DNA of 64,000 bases, from positions 20,924 through 84,923 of the forward strand of contig UCMS01000005.1 of the NCBI GenBank assembly GCA_900473805.1, in the 5' to 3' direction. Numbering within the stretch: the stretch's first letter is position 1; each line of letters opens with the position of its first letter. Under the pieces are notes generated by a model that made no database searches, had not been told where the DNA came from, and was given only the letters and a program-made list of their open reading frames with translations. The stretch is from Hyphomicrobiales bacterium. Its GTDB lineage: Bacteria > Pseudomonadota > Alphaproteobacteria > Rhizobiales > Rhizobiaceae. The position numbers were made by a program, and so were the translations under genes. This document shows, in pieces, positions 26,189 through 34,164 of the stretch.

Positions 26189-27100
26189 ATGGCACTGACA
26201 TATGGTTTCATCGGGCTCGGCCATCTCGGCCGCCATCTCGCCGGCAGTCTGGTCAGGGCGGGCTTCACCGTCGTCGTCAACGACCTCGATCCGGGCAATG
26301 CGGAAGACCTCATTGCCGCCGGCGCCACATTCGCCGCTGATCCGCAAGCCGTGGCCGAAGCCGTCGATGCCGTGATCACCTGCCTGCCCTCGCCCAAGGT
26401 CAGCGAACGGGTGCTGACCGGCGAGCGCGGCATCCTCAAGGGGCTAAAGCCCGGTTCCACCTGGATCGAGATGAGTACGCTCGACGAACAGGAAGTCCTG
26501 CGCCTCGGCAAGATCGCCGCAGAGGCTGGGATCCGCATGCTGGAATCGCCCGTCACCGGCGGCGTGCATCTGGCGGCCTCTGGTGAAATCACCGTCATCA
26601 TCGGCGGCGACGAAGATCTCTACGACCTGCATCTTCCGGCCTTCCAGGCCATGGGCAAACGGATTTTTCGCGCCGGGCCGCTCGGAAAAGCTGCGGTGAT
26701 CAAGGTGATCACCAACATGCTCGCCTTCATCCACCTGATCGCCACCGGCGAAGCCTTGATGCTGGCGAAGAAGGGCGGCATCGATCTCACGGACGCCTTC
26801 AACATCATCAAGGCCTCCTCTGGCAACAGTTTCGTCCACGAGACCGAGGGCCAGGTGATCCTCAACGGCAGCTACAACATCAACTTCACCATGGATCTCG
26901 CGGTGAAGGATCTCGGCTTCGCACTCGGCTTCGGCCGCGAGTTCGGCGTGCCGCTCGACTTGGCCTCGCATGCGATGCAGACCTTCATCCGCGCCCGCTC
27001 CGCCTATGGCGGTGACGCCTGGTCGTCGCAGGTCGTGAAGCTTCTGGAAGATGCCACCGGCACAGATCTCAGGGCGCCGGGCTTTCCGGCGGAGCTGTGA
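26189..27100 (+). CDS. Beta-hydroxyacid dehydrogenase family NAD(P)-dependent oxidoreductase
   Basis: A 303-residue enzyme of the 3-hydroxyisobutyrate / tartronate-semialdehyde / GLYR group. The Rossmann motif GFIGLGHLGRHLAGSL is at residue 6, the substrate loop ESPVTGGVHLAASGEITVII near 121, and the catalytic-lysine helix GPLGKAAVIKVITNML near 167. DLDP after strand 2 favours NAD. Enzymes here oxidise beta-hydroxyacids to semialdehydes. An FAD-linked hydroxyacid oxidase gene follows 90 bases downstream and an SDR after that, all on the same strand, which suggests an operon for an unidentified hydroxyacid. Confidence 0.87.
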   Translation: MALTYGFIGLGHLGRHLAGSLVRAGFTVVVNDLDPGNAEDLIAAGATFAADPQAVAEAVDAVITCLPSPKVSERVLTGERGILKGLKPGSTWIEMSTLDEQEVLRLGKIAAEAGIRMLESPVTGGVHLAASGEITVIIGGDEDLYDLHLPAFQAMGKRIFRAGPLGKAAVIKVITNMLAFIHLIATGEALMLAKKGGIDLTDAFNIIKASSGNSFVHETEGQVILNGSYNINFTMDLAVKDLGFALGFGREFGVPLDLASHAMQTFIRARSAYGGDAWSSQVVKLLEDATGTDLRAPGFPAEL

Positions 27101-27190
27101 GAGGGGCCGACAGGTCGGGAAAGGCCGAGGGGTGACTTGCGGCGACAAAGCTTTGCGGCGAAGAAGGCGCAAACAGATCAGGCTTGCCCC

Positions 27191-28594
27191 ATGTCTTCGC
27201 ATCCGACTTTTTCGCCCCACGACCTTGCCCGCTCACTCGACGGCCTGCATCCGGATCTCCGGATCCTTGGCCCCGACGCCCTTGCGGGGCGACATCCCGG
27301 TGAAGACCTGGGCAATCTGAACGCCGGCGTGATGGCGCAGCCTGCCTCGACGGCAGCAGCGGCCGCATTGATTTCCTGGTGCCGAGCCAACCATGTCGCC
27401 ATCGTCCCGCAGGGTGGCTTGAGTGGTCTTGTCGGCGGGGGCGTCAGCCATGCGGGAGAGGTCATCCTGTCCAGTGCGCGGCTCAACCGCGTCGTGGCCA
27501 TCCATGCCGAGGAGGAGACCGTGGAGGTCGAAGCCGGCGTTACGCTGGAGGCTCTGCAGGCTGCGCTCGCACCGCTTGGCCTGACCACCGGCATCGATCT
27601 TGGTTCGCGTGGCTCGGCGACCATTGGCGGCATGGTCTCCACCAATGCCGGCGGCATTCTCGCCTTCCGCAACGGGGTGATGCGCCACCAGATCCTCGGG
27701 CTGGAAGCCGTGCTGCCTTCAGGCGAGGTGTTTTCGGATATGACCCGCGTGGTGAAGGTTTCTGCTGGCCCTGACATCAAGCAGCTGTTCATCGGCGGAG
27801 AAGGCGCCTTCGGCTTCGTCACCCGGGTCGTGATGAAGGTCGAGCCGATCCGGCCGCATCGCGCTGTCGCCCTTCTTGGCGTCGAGAATGCTGCCCGGGC
27901 GCTCCAGGTCGCGGCGCGACTGCGCCGGCATCCGGCGCTTCTGCTCGAAGCCGCCGAGATGATGTGGCCGCGCTATGTGCACGATCATGCGGCTCTAAAA
28001 AGCTTCGACCTCACCTGGCTCGAAAATGATGCTGCGGTGCTTCTGATCGAAGTCTCCGGTGAGACGATGGAAGCGGCCAGGACATTGCTGGAAGAAGAGC
28101 TTGCCACCCTCTGGGAAGAGACGGATCTGAAGGGCGGGATCGTTGCCCAGTCCTCCGACCAGGCGCGCCGTTTCTGGGACCTGCGTGAGGATTCGGGCTT
28201 CTATTTTGCGCAATTCCCCAATGCGCCGTCTTTCGACGTCTCGATGCCGCCGTCGGCGCTCGATACCTATGTGACGCACCTCACCGAAAACCTTGCCGCC
28301 ATCGGCAACGGCCTCGACGCCTATGTCTACGGCCATATCGCCGATGGCAATCTGCATATCGCCATCGCAGAGGCCGGCCCCCTGCCCCCGGCGATGAAGA
28401 CGCAGGTCGAAAACGCGGTCTATGCGGGTATTCAAAGCTCAGGCGGCAGTTTCTCGGCTGAACACGGCGTCGGCCTCGACAAACGGTCTGCCTATCTCGC
28501 CCATGTCGATCCCGTCAAACAGGCGCTTTCCCGGCAGTTCAAGGCGATGCTTGATCCGGACATGCTCTTCAACCCTGGCAAGGTGCCGTTCTGA
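27191..28594 (+). CDS. FAD-binding oxidase, D-2-hydroxyglutarate/D-lactate dehydrogenase type
   Basis: A 467-residue flavoenzyme with an N-terminal FAD_binding_4 domain (VPQGGLSGLVGGGVS near 77, then GSRGSATIGGMVSTNAGG near 140) and a C-terminal FAD-oxidase domain (GHIADGNLHIAI near 397 with metal-binding histidine, AEHGVGLDKR near 430). These motifs are those of the D-2-hydroxyacid dehydrogenase group (D2HGDH, Dld, GlcD). Electrons usually go to ETF or quinone. ATG 27191 is used because upstream in-frame residues from 27137 do not look like family sequence. The adjacent beta-hydroxyacid dehydrogenase and the ETF-QO gene nearby fit hydroxyacid oxidation. The substrate is not decided by motif. 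Confidence 0.88.
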   Translation: MSSHPTFSPHDLARSLDGLHPDLRILGPDALAGRHPGEDLGNLNAGVMAQPASTAAAAALISWCRANHVAIVPQGGLSGLVGGGVSHAGEVILSSARLNRVVAIHAEEETVEVEAGVTLEALQAALAPLGLTTGIDLGSRGSATIGGMVSTNAGGILAFRNGVMRHQILGLEAVLPSGEVFSDMTRVVKVSAGPDIKQLFIGGEGAFGFVTRVVMKVEPIRPHRAVALLGVENAARALQVAARLRRHPALLLEAAEMMWPRYVHDHAALKSFDLTWLENDAAVLLIEVSGETMEAARTLLEEELATLWEETDLKGGIVAQSSDQARRFWDLREDSGFYFAQFPNAPSFDVSMPPSALDTYVTHLTENLAAIGNGLDAYVYGHIADGNLHIAIAEAGPLPPAMKTQVENAVYAGIQSSGGSFSAEHGVGLDKRSAYLAHVDPVKQALSRQFKAMLDPDMLFNPGKVPF

Positions 28595-28686
28595 TGACGG
28601 CTCATCCACAGATGGTCGGGCTTCCGATCCCGTCGCCCGCCCGATAGACTGCGGTCAAAGACATTACATCAAGGAAGGATACTCCC

Positions 28687-29472
28687 ATGGATCTCGGCAT
28701 TTCCGGCAAACGCGCCCTCGTGCTCGCCGCCTCGCGCGGCCTCGGCCTCGGCATCGCCAAGGCACTCGCCGCCGAAGGCGTGCATGTACTGATCTGCGGC
28801 CGAACCGAAGAGCGGCTGAAGGCCAATGTCGAGGCCATGCGCGCAGCCGGCGGCAAGGCGGATTATGTGGTCGCCGACCTCGCGGACGCCCATTTCGTCG
28901 ACCAGATGCTGCGTGCCGTGCACGACAAGCTGGGCGGGATCGACATCCTCGTCAACAATACAGGCGGGCCGACGCCCGGCACGGTCGAGGACATGGATGC
29001 GGACAAGCTCTACACCTTCTTCCAGTCGATGGTCGTGCGCGTCATCACGCTCACCAATGCGCTCGTGCCGCTGATGAAGACGCAGGGCTTCGGCCGCATC
29101 CTCACTGTCGCCTCCTCCGGCGTGTTCGAGCCGATCCCGAACCTTGCTCTCTCCAACACGCTGCGCGGCGCGCTGGTCGGCTGGAACAAGACCTTGTCCT
29201 CCGAAGTCGCCTCCTATGGCGTCACCGCCAACATGCTGCTGCCTGGCCGCATCCACACCGACCGGATCGACGAACTGGACGGCGCCAACGCCCAACGCTC
29301 GGGCAAGTCGCTCGACGAAGTGCGCGCTGCCTCGGTCAAGTCGATCCCGGCACAGCGGCTCGGCACCGTCGAGGAATTCGCTGCCGCCGGCGCCTTCCTC
29401 TGCTCGGCGCAAGCGAGCTACATCACCGGCACGATGCTCAGGGTCGATGGCGGGGCGGCAAAGTCGAACTGA
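28687..29472 (+). CDS. SDR family protein lacking the usual YxxxK active site
   Basis: A 261-residue short-chain dehydrogenase-like protein. The cofactor motif is intact (LAASRGLGLGIAKALAAEG near residue 11, ICGRTEERL, and NNTGG near 94). At the active-site position the sequence reads ASSGVFEPIPNLALSNTLRG: the expected Tyr and Lys four residues later are absent, with leucine/serine and arginine in their place. The C-terminus (SYITGTMLRVDGG) is normal. Similar sequences with LALSN in this place occur widely in annotated SDR proteins as I recall, so this may be a distinct subgroup. It follows the FAD oxidase after 92 bases with AAGGAAGG as ribosome site. Reaction unknown. Confidence 0.85.
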   Translation: MDLGISGKRALVLAASRGLGLGIAKALAAEGVHVLICGRTEERLKANVEAMRAAGGKADYVVADLADAHFVDQMLRAVHDKLGGIDILVNNTGGPTPGTVEDMDADKLYTFFQSMVVRVITLTNALVPLMKTQGFGRILTVASSGVFEPIPNLALSNTLRGALVGWNKTLSSEVASYGVTANMLLPGRIHTDRIDELDGANAQRSGKSLDEVRAASVKSIPAQRLGTVEEFAAAGAFLCSAQASYITGTMLRVDGGAAKSN

Positions 29473-29600
29473 GGTTGCGGGCGGTAATTTGCCACCCTCC
29501 ATCCGCATCCGCTAAAATTCGATCGACTGCATGAACGGGCTCTCAATCTCTCGCGGTTAAGGCTGACCGCGAAGACTGCTGGGAGATGAGAGATCCCGAA

Positions 29601-29834
29601 ATGATCGAAGCCGGACATGATGACCGGACGCTGCTCGACACGTTGTCGCCGCGCCAGGAGGAAGACATTTTCGACCCCGAGGAAGCCGAGCCGCAACGCG
29701 TGGCCGGGCCACTGCTGCGCATTGCGGCACAGGGCCTGATCATCGGCCACATGCTGCCACAACTCGCCGATCGCGAGGCCGCTGAAAGCCTCGATACACG
29801 GCCGGGCCTCACCCGGCATTACTTCGAGGTCTGA
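29601..29834 (+). CDS. Small acidic hypothetical protein
   Basis: A 77-residue soluble protein, acidic in its first half (TLSPRQEEDIFDPEEAE) with a hydrophobic middle (RIAAQGLIIGHMLPQLA). ATG 29601 follows GGGAGATGAGAG; an earlier ATG at 29586 lies too close to this site. Codon use is GC-rich at third positions as in its neighbours. A longer minus-strand frame covers the region but also crosses the clear membrane gene at 29928, so it is taken as a shadow. No family recognised. Confidence 0.5.
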   Translation: MIEAGHDDRTLLDTLSPRQEEDIFDPEEAEPQRVAGPLLRIAAQGLIIGHMLPQLADREAAESLDTRPGLTRHYFEV

Positions 29835-29927
29835 GGAACGGCCGGACGACACCGAGCAGGGGTGCAAATGCCGCTGGCCTACGCCACCCGTTCGACCTAA
29901 GCTCAGGCGTCCAACGGAGCACGCCTC

Positions 29928-30128
29928 ATGTCCGCCTTGCGCATCGTCCTCAAAATAGTCGCCGTGCTCGCCATCCTGATGGGGGTGATCTGGATGGCCC
30001 AGGGCACCGGCATTTTCCCCTATCCGGCATCGAGCTTCATGATCAACCAGAGCCCTTGGATCCTCAATGGCGCACTCCTTGCGCTGGCGGGGCTTGCCGG
30101 CCTTTACGTCCTTCGCCGCCGTAGCTGA
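29928..30128 (+). CDS. Small two-helix membrane protein
   Basis: A 66-residue protein with two hydrophobic segments (IVLKIVAVLAILMGVIWMA and ILNGALLALAGLAGLYVL) separated by a short loop holding Q-G-T-G-I-F-P-Y-P-A-S-S-F, ending in RRRS, so both ends are probably cytoplasmic. GGAG lies nine bases before the ATG. Similar short proteins with the GTGIFPYPASSFM loop are, from memory, widespread in Rhizobiales without known function. It stands alone upstream of the Hsp70-like gene. Confidence 0.75.
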   Translation: MSALRIVLKIVAVLAILMGVIWMAQGTGIFPYPASSFMINQSPWILNGALLALAGLAGLYVLRRRS

Positions 30129-30269
30129 GCTGATCGTCACGCTTTTACGCTTGCCCTGACGCTGACCCTGTGGCATCTGGCGCCCTCTTCATCGACGCCG
30201 GCGTGACCGGCGCAGGACCGGGCCTGCCCGGCCTTCACTGACATCTGCACAAGACAGGGAGCAACGGCC

Positions 30270-31562
30270 ATGGCACAGGCGCTTGGGCTCGATTTCGGCA
30301 CGACCAACACCGTGATTGCCGTGGCTGATGATGGCGAGCACACCCATTCGGTGGCCTATACGTCGCCCGCCGGCACGTCGGACAGCATGCGCACGGCGCT
30401 CTCCTTTCTCAAGGACCGACAACTCGGCGCCGGTGCACTGCAAGTCGAAGCCGGCTTGGCCGCAATCCGCGCCTTTATCGACAATCCCGGCGAATGTCGC
30501 TTCCTGCAATCAATCAAGACCTTCGCCGCCTCGCCCCTGTTCCAGGGTACGCTGGTGCATGCCCGCCGCTTCCAGTTCGAGGACCTGATGGAGGTTTTCC
30601 TCAAGCGGCTCGAGGCGTATGCCGGTGATGGCTGGCCGACCGGGGCAAAACGCCTCGTAGCCGGACGCCCGGTGCATTTCGCTGGCGCCAATCCCGATCC
30701 CTCGCTGGCAACCGCCCGTTACAACGAGGCCCTGACCCGGCTCGGCTTCCCCGAGATCCACTATGTCTACGAGCCGGTCGCGGCCGCCTTCTACTTCGCC
30801 CAGAACCTCAAAGCAGACGCGACCGTTCTCGTCGCCGACTTCGGCGGCGGAACCACCGACTTCTCACTGATCCGCTTCGAGACCGAAGGCGGCAAGCTGA
30901 AGGCCACCCCCATCGGCCAGTCCGGTGTCGGCATTGCCGGAGATCAGTTCGACGCGCGGATCATCGACCAGCTGGTGGCGCCGGAGATCGGCAAGGGCAG
31001 CCAGTTCAAGAGTTTTGGCAAGCTTCTCGACGTTCCCAGCAACTACTACCTCGCCTTCTCGCGCTGGAACCAGCTCTCCGTCTTCAAGACGCTGAAGGAA
31101 TTCACCGATCTCAAATCGCTCGTGCGCCAGGCGGAAGAGCCGGAAAAGCTCGAACTCTTCATCGACCTGATCGACCATGACGAGGGCTACCCGCTCTACC
31201 AGGCGGTCTCGGCCGCCAAAATGGTTCTCTCCTCTTCCGAAGAGGCCGAATTCCGCTTCGCCCCCCTCGGCAAGGCCGGGCACAAGACCGTCACCCGCAC
31301 CGCCTTCGAAAGCTGGATCGCCGACGATATCACCCGCATGGAAGAGGCGCTGGATCAAGTCCTCGTCTCGACGAACACCTCCGCCGAAAGCATCGACAAG
31401 GTCTTCCTCACCGGCGGCACATCCTTCGTACCCGCCGTCCGCAACATCTTCCGCCGCCGCTTTTCCGAAGACAAAATCGAGACAGGCGGCGAACTGGTGT
31501 CGATCGCCCACGGCCTCGCTTTGATCGGCGAGCGCGACGACATCCAGCAATGGGTGGTGTGA
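30270..31562 (+). CDS. Hsp70-like protein, YegD type
   Basis: A 430-residue actin-fold ATPase. It has all three phosphate-binding signatures: LGLDFGTTNTVIAVAD near residue 5, VADFGGGTTDFSLIRF near 190 and VFLTGGTSFVPAVRNIF near 380. It stops after the nucleotide-binding part, with no classical substrate-binding beta domain or lid, like E. coli YegD (450 residues). Function of YegD proteins is unknown; some act as atypical chaperones. The ribosome site is AGACAGGGAGC. No DnaJ or GrpE gene is adjacent. A repeat with two small dyads follows the stop codon. Confidence 0.88.
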   Translation: MAQALGLDFGTTNTVIAVADDGEHTHSVAYTSPAGTSDSMRTALSFLKDRQLGAGALQVEAGLAAIRAFIDNPGECRFLQSIKTFAASPLFQGTLVHARRFQFEDLMEVFLKRLEAYAGDGWPTGAKRLVAGRPVHFAGANPDPSLATARYNEALTRLGFPEIHYVYEPVAAAFYFAQNLKADATVLVADFGGGTTDFSLIRFETEGGKLKATPIGQSGVGIAGDQFDARIIDQLVAPEIGKGSQFKSFGKLLDVPSNYYLAFSRWNQLSVFKTLKEFTDLKSLVRQAEEPEKLELFIDLIDHDEGYPLYQAVSAAKMVLSSSEEAEFRFAPLGKAGHKTVTRTAFESWIADDITRMEEALDQVLVSTNTSAESIDKVFLTGGTSFVPAVRNIFRRRFSEDKIETGGELVSIAHGLALIGERDDIQQWVV

Positions 31563-31570
31563 AGCGTATA

Positions 31571-31640
31571 CCCTCCCATTGAGGGCGAGGGTCGGAGCGA
31601 AGCTCCGGGGTGGAGTGACCCGCCACCGCTCCGGCTCATT
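31571..31640. repeat. Short intergenic dyad repeat of rhizobial type
   Basis: CCCTC (31571-31575) pairs with GAGGG (31581-31585), and CGGAGC (31593-31598) with GCTCCG (31602-31607) around GAA. The string GGAGCGAAGCTCCGGGGTG is of a kind I recall recurring in Rhizobiaceae intergenic DNA. Family name and copy number cannot be given from this window. Confidence 0.5.
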
Positions 31641-31655
31641 CAGAGCCTGGGACGA

Positions 31656-31949
31656 TCATACATCGACCAGTTCAATCACCAGCTTCTTGCCGACAGAACG
31701 GGCCGCGCGGTCTAGCGTATCCAGTGAAACCGCGAGATTACGGGGATCGAGCACGCGCTCCACCTGAGTTCGGCTCGTTCCCATTTTCAAAGCCATCTCC
31801 GTTTTCGTGATCGCCTGCTTCTGGCGGGCATTCTCGATCTGCCACGCCAAGACCCGCTTGAGCGCCTCGCCATAGACCGCATCCCGTTCGTCCAGTTCGT
31901 CGAGGAAGTCCTCCAGCGTGCCACCGATAGACGATGGTGTATCAGTCAT
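31656..31949 (-). CDS. higA: HigA-like XRE-type antitoxin
   Basis: A 97-residue protein with a helix-turn-helix near residues 48-75 (KQAITKTEMALKMGTSRTQV), followed by a conserved RVLDPRNLAVSLDTLDRAA and VGKKLVIELVDV. This fits antitoxins of the HigA/addiction-module family that pair with Gp49-like toxins. Its ATG overlaps the toxin stop (ATGA), so the toxin gene comes first, as in higBA and unlike most modules. No RNA-binding or enzymatic motif is present. Confidence 0.8.
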   Translation of the reverse strand: MTDTPSSIGGTLEDFLDELDERDAVYGEALKRVLAWQIENARQKQAITKTEMALKMGTSRTQVERVLDPRNLAVSLDTLDRAARSVGKKLVIELVDV

Positions 31950-32323
31950 CTGCTTTTTCCTTTGTCGACCTTTGTCATGCGCTTTGAACGCTCCTGGTGT
32001 TCCTTCCAACGCTGAACGGCCAGTTTAATCGCATTCGGCTGACCATCTTTACCTGCCTCGCCATGCAACAAGATCATCAAACCATGATCGATAGCGAAAT
32101 AGGTCCTGGCCTCGACCTTGCCGTTCTTGATGGAGGAGCGCACCTCACGAACGCCGTCCCGGACCGCTCGACACGTCGGCATCCCGACGGGCCAGCCAAA
32201 CTCGACCACGGCAATGTCCGAACCGACGATATGGCGATCTTTTTTGTCCAGTGCCTTTAGCCATTCCTTCACGGGTTCGGCGCCATCCGCCGTCACAAAG
32301 AACGTTGCGACAATACGCTTCAT
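31946..32323 (-). CDS. higB: HigB/Gp49-like RelE-superfamily toxin
   Basis: A 125-residue protein. MKRIVATFFVTADGAEPVKEWLKALDKKDRHIVG and a basic core VREVRSSIKNGKVEARTYFAIDHGLMILLHG fit the phage-derived Gp49-like HigB toxins, which cut mRNA on the ribosome. ATG 32323 is chosen because GAGGGCAGGGG precedes it; the longer open frame upstream has no family character. It lies before the antitoxin gene, with a four-base overlap. The LHGEAGKDGQPNAIKLAVQRWKE stretch is the usual C-terminal helix. Confidence 0.82.
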   Translation of the reverse strand: MKRIVATFFVTADGAEPVKEWLKALDKKDRHIVGSDIAVVEFGWPVGMPTCRAVRDGVREVRSSIKNGKVEARTYFAIDHGLMILLHGEAGKDGQPNAIKLAVQRWKEHQERSKRMTKVDKGKSR

Positions 32324-32339
32324 ACCCCTGCCCTCTTGT

Positions 32340-32351
32340 ACCTTATACGGT
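32340..32351 (-). promoter_or_regulatory. Palindromic operator upstream of higBA
   Basis: ACCTTATACGGT equals its reverse complement at 10 of 12 positions. Read on the minus strand it contains TATAAG, a likely -10 hexamer, 17-28 bases before the higB ATG. Binding by HigA here would block the promoter. Confidence 0.55.
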
Positions 32352-32544
32352 TCATTTTGGCAAATCGTCATTGGGCGAGAAGCCATCAGCGGATTCGCCA
32401 CGGGCTGAAGTTCCCCCTGCCGAAGCTTAACCCCGAAACTCCACCCGCTGGAAGCGTGCACCAACAAAATACAACCAGCCTTCAGCCACCCACCTCCACC
32501 CTTTCCATTTGCCATCCCCCGCCGATTGGCTCTAGAACAGCCGC

Positions 32545-33432
32545 ATGATCCAGGCCCGCGACATGACACCCGCAGAACTCGCCGCCCTTCTCGCATTCCA
32601 TGCGGAAGCGGGGGTCGAATGGCTGCTGGAAGACGATCCGGTCGATCGGATCGCGGCTTTTGCCGCGGAGAAGGCAGCCCGGCAAGCCAATCGCCCCGCC
32701 GCGGCGGCAACGGCGCCTGCGGGTCCGGCCGCAGCAAGCCGAAACGTTCCCGCGCGGACCGCCGGCGATCAGCGTCAGCAGGCTCGGCCTCAACCGTCGC
32801 AGTCCTCCGCCCTTCCCGCCATTCCGGACGAGAATGCGATTGCCGAGGCGCGTTTTGCCGCGGAATCGGCGCGTTCGCTTGCGGAACTCAAGACCGCCGT
32901 CGAGGGCTTTGCCAGCTGCAACCTGAAAACGTCCGCCCGCTCGACCATCACGGCCGCGGGAAGCGCCAGCTCCGGCATCATGGTGATCGGCCCGATGCCA
33001 AGCGCCGACGACGATCGCGAGGGGCTGCCTTTTTCCGGCCGGGCCGGCCTGCTGCTGGACCGGATGCTGGCCGCCATTGGCCAGTCGCGCGAGACCGTGT
33101 TGATCACCACGATCATTCCCTGGCGCCCACCGGGCGACCGCATGCCGTCGGGACCGGAAACCGCCATCTGCCGCCCGTTCATCGAACGACAGATCGCGCT
33201 CACCGAACCGCGTCAGGTTCTCGTGCTCGGCAATTTTGCCGCCCGTTTCTTCTTCGGCGAGACGGGCACGATCCATGCGCTCCGGGGAAAGTGGCGCGAG
33301 ATCGGCACCGGCGGCGGCAGTCTGCCCGCCATGGCCACCCTTCATCCGCAGGAATTGCTGACGGCACCGGCCAGCAAGGCGCTCGCCTGGATGGACCTTC
33401 TGGCGTTTTCGGAACGCCTGCCAAAAGCGTAA
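32545..33432 (+). CDS. Uracil-DNA glycosylase family 4-like protein with altered motif 1
   Basis: A 295-residue protein. The first 95 residues are Ala/Pro/Gln-rich and probably disordered. The C-terminal 200 residues align in my reading with family 4 uracil-DNA glycosylases: GLPFSGRAGLLLDRMLAAIG, ITTIIPWRPPGDRMPS, ICRPFIERQI, VLVLGNFAARFFFG. Two key places differ. Motif 1, normally GEAPG or GEGPG with an acidic residue, reads GPMPSADDD. The motif 2 region, normally H-P-S/A, reads HPQELL. Only one cysteine (in FASCNLK) is seen where the iron-sulfur cluster usually has a pair. It may be a divergent or inactive glycosylase. A higBA module is divergent on one side and two tiny genes follow. Confidence 0.78.
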   Translation: MIQARDMTPAELAALLAFHAEAGVEWLLEDDPVDRIAAFAAEKAARQANRPAAAATAPAGPAAASRNVPARTAGDQRQQARPQPSQSSALPAIPDENAIAEARFAAESARSLAELKTAVEGFASCNLKTSARSTITAAGSASSGIMVIGPMPSADDDREGLPFSGRAGLLLDRMLAAIGQSRETVLITTIIPWRPPGDRMPSGPETAICRPFIERQIALTEPRQVLVLGNFAARFFFGETGTIHALRGKWREIGTGGGSLPAMATLHPQELLTAPASKALAWMDLLAFSERLPKA

Positions 33433-33583
33433 ATGACCAAATAAGCGCCATTGTAAACAAATGATGAAACCAGCCATGCGTAATATGCAAGGCAGGGCCG
33501 CATCCGCGCGACTTGCCGACTCAATGCTGCACTGCGATATACGAAGGGCAAAGTGGGAGGGACACTTTACAAGGAAGACCGCC

Positions 33584-33775
33584 GTGAGCCTTCGGACCCG
33601 CCCCATCCACTGCAAGTTCGAGACCCTGCGCCTCGCTGGCGAGCAGGGCCGGACCAACAGCCCCTACAACCGCATCGGTGCCGCCGTATCGCTGGAACAG
33701 CTGAGCGCCCGCCATGCCGGCCACGCCGGACGCATTGCGCGTCCCGCGACAATCTTCTCTGATTTTCGCGCCTGA
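33584..33775 (+). CDS. Small basic hypothetical protein (63 residues)
   Basis: A GTG at 33584 is preceded by AAGGAAG at the right distance. The frame reads MSLRTRPIHCKFETLRLA and ends FSDFRA, with strongly GC-biased third positions like the neighbouring genes. It is rich in Arg, His and Ala, has one cysteine and no membrane helix or signal peptide. A longer in-frame ATG at 33461 has less coding character. No family recognised. It lies in tandem with another tiny gene at 33919. Confidence 0.5.
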   Translation: MSLRTRPIHCKFETLRLAGEQGRTNSPYNRIGAAVSLEQLSARHAGHAGRIARPATIFSDFRA

Positions 33776-33918
33776 CCTCGCCGCGCGGGCAGTCCGCAAC
33801 CAGCGCCTTGCACCCGTCGCATATCAGCCCCGTCGAATTGTGCGTTGCACAAGTGGTTCAGCCATGAACTAATAAGCGGGCAAACACAGACATGCGCGAA
33901 AAGCAGAGGACACGCCCC

Positions 33919-34077
33919 ATGACCATTCGTTTTCATCCCGTCCGCACCCTGCGCCAGGCCATGCACCAGATCGGCCATGCCGTCAGCGCGTCGGCGGAAT
34001 ATTCCCAGGCCGCCCATCAGCGACAGGCAGCCCTTGCCCGCGGGGAAACGCCTGCGATCCAGCCCCTCGGCTTCTGA
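33919..34077 (+). CDS. Small basic hypothetical protein (52 residues)
   Basis: ATG 33919 follows GAGGAC. The product begins MTIRFHPVRTLRQAMHQIG and ends AIQPLGF, with a helical, amphipathic, His/Gln/Ala-rich middle. A perfect intrinsic terminator starts 28 bases after the stop, strong support for a real transcription unit. No family recognised. It may be co-transcribed with the 33584 gene, though a 143-base gap separates them. Confidence 0.6.
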   Translation: MTIRFHPVRTLRQAMHQIGHAVSASAEYSQAAHQRQAALARGETPAIQPLGF

Positions 34078-34104
34078 GGACGACATTCGCATCGATCGCC
34101 GTAC

Positions 34105-34129
34105 CGGCCCGCCCTTGGCGGGCCGTTTT
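34105..34129 (+). terminator. Strong intrinsic terminator after the small gene
   Basis: CGGCCCGCC (34105-34113) and GGCGGGCCG (34117-34125) form a perfect nine-pair stem with a three-base loop, followed by TTTTC. Confidence 0.9.
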
Positions 34130-34164
34130 CGTTTCGGCCTCCCCGCTTCACAATTGAGGGCGTC

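Noticed and set aside
29418..30176. A 252-codon minus-strand frame over two small plus-strand genes
   Set aside because: The plus-strand gene at 29928 has two clear membrane helices and a ribosome site, so the minus frame was judged a shadow; some doubt remains for the 29601 gene.
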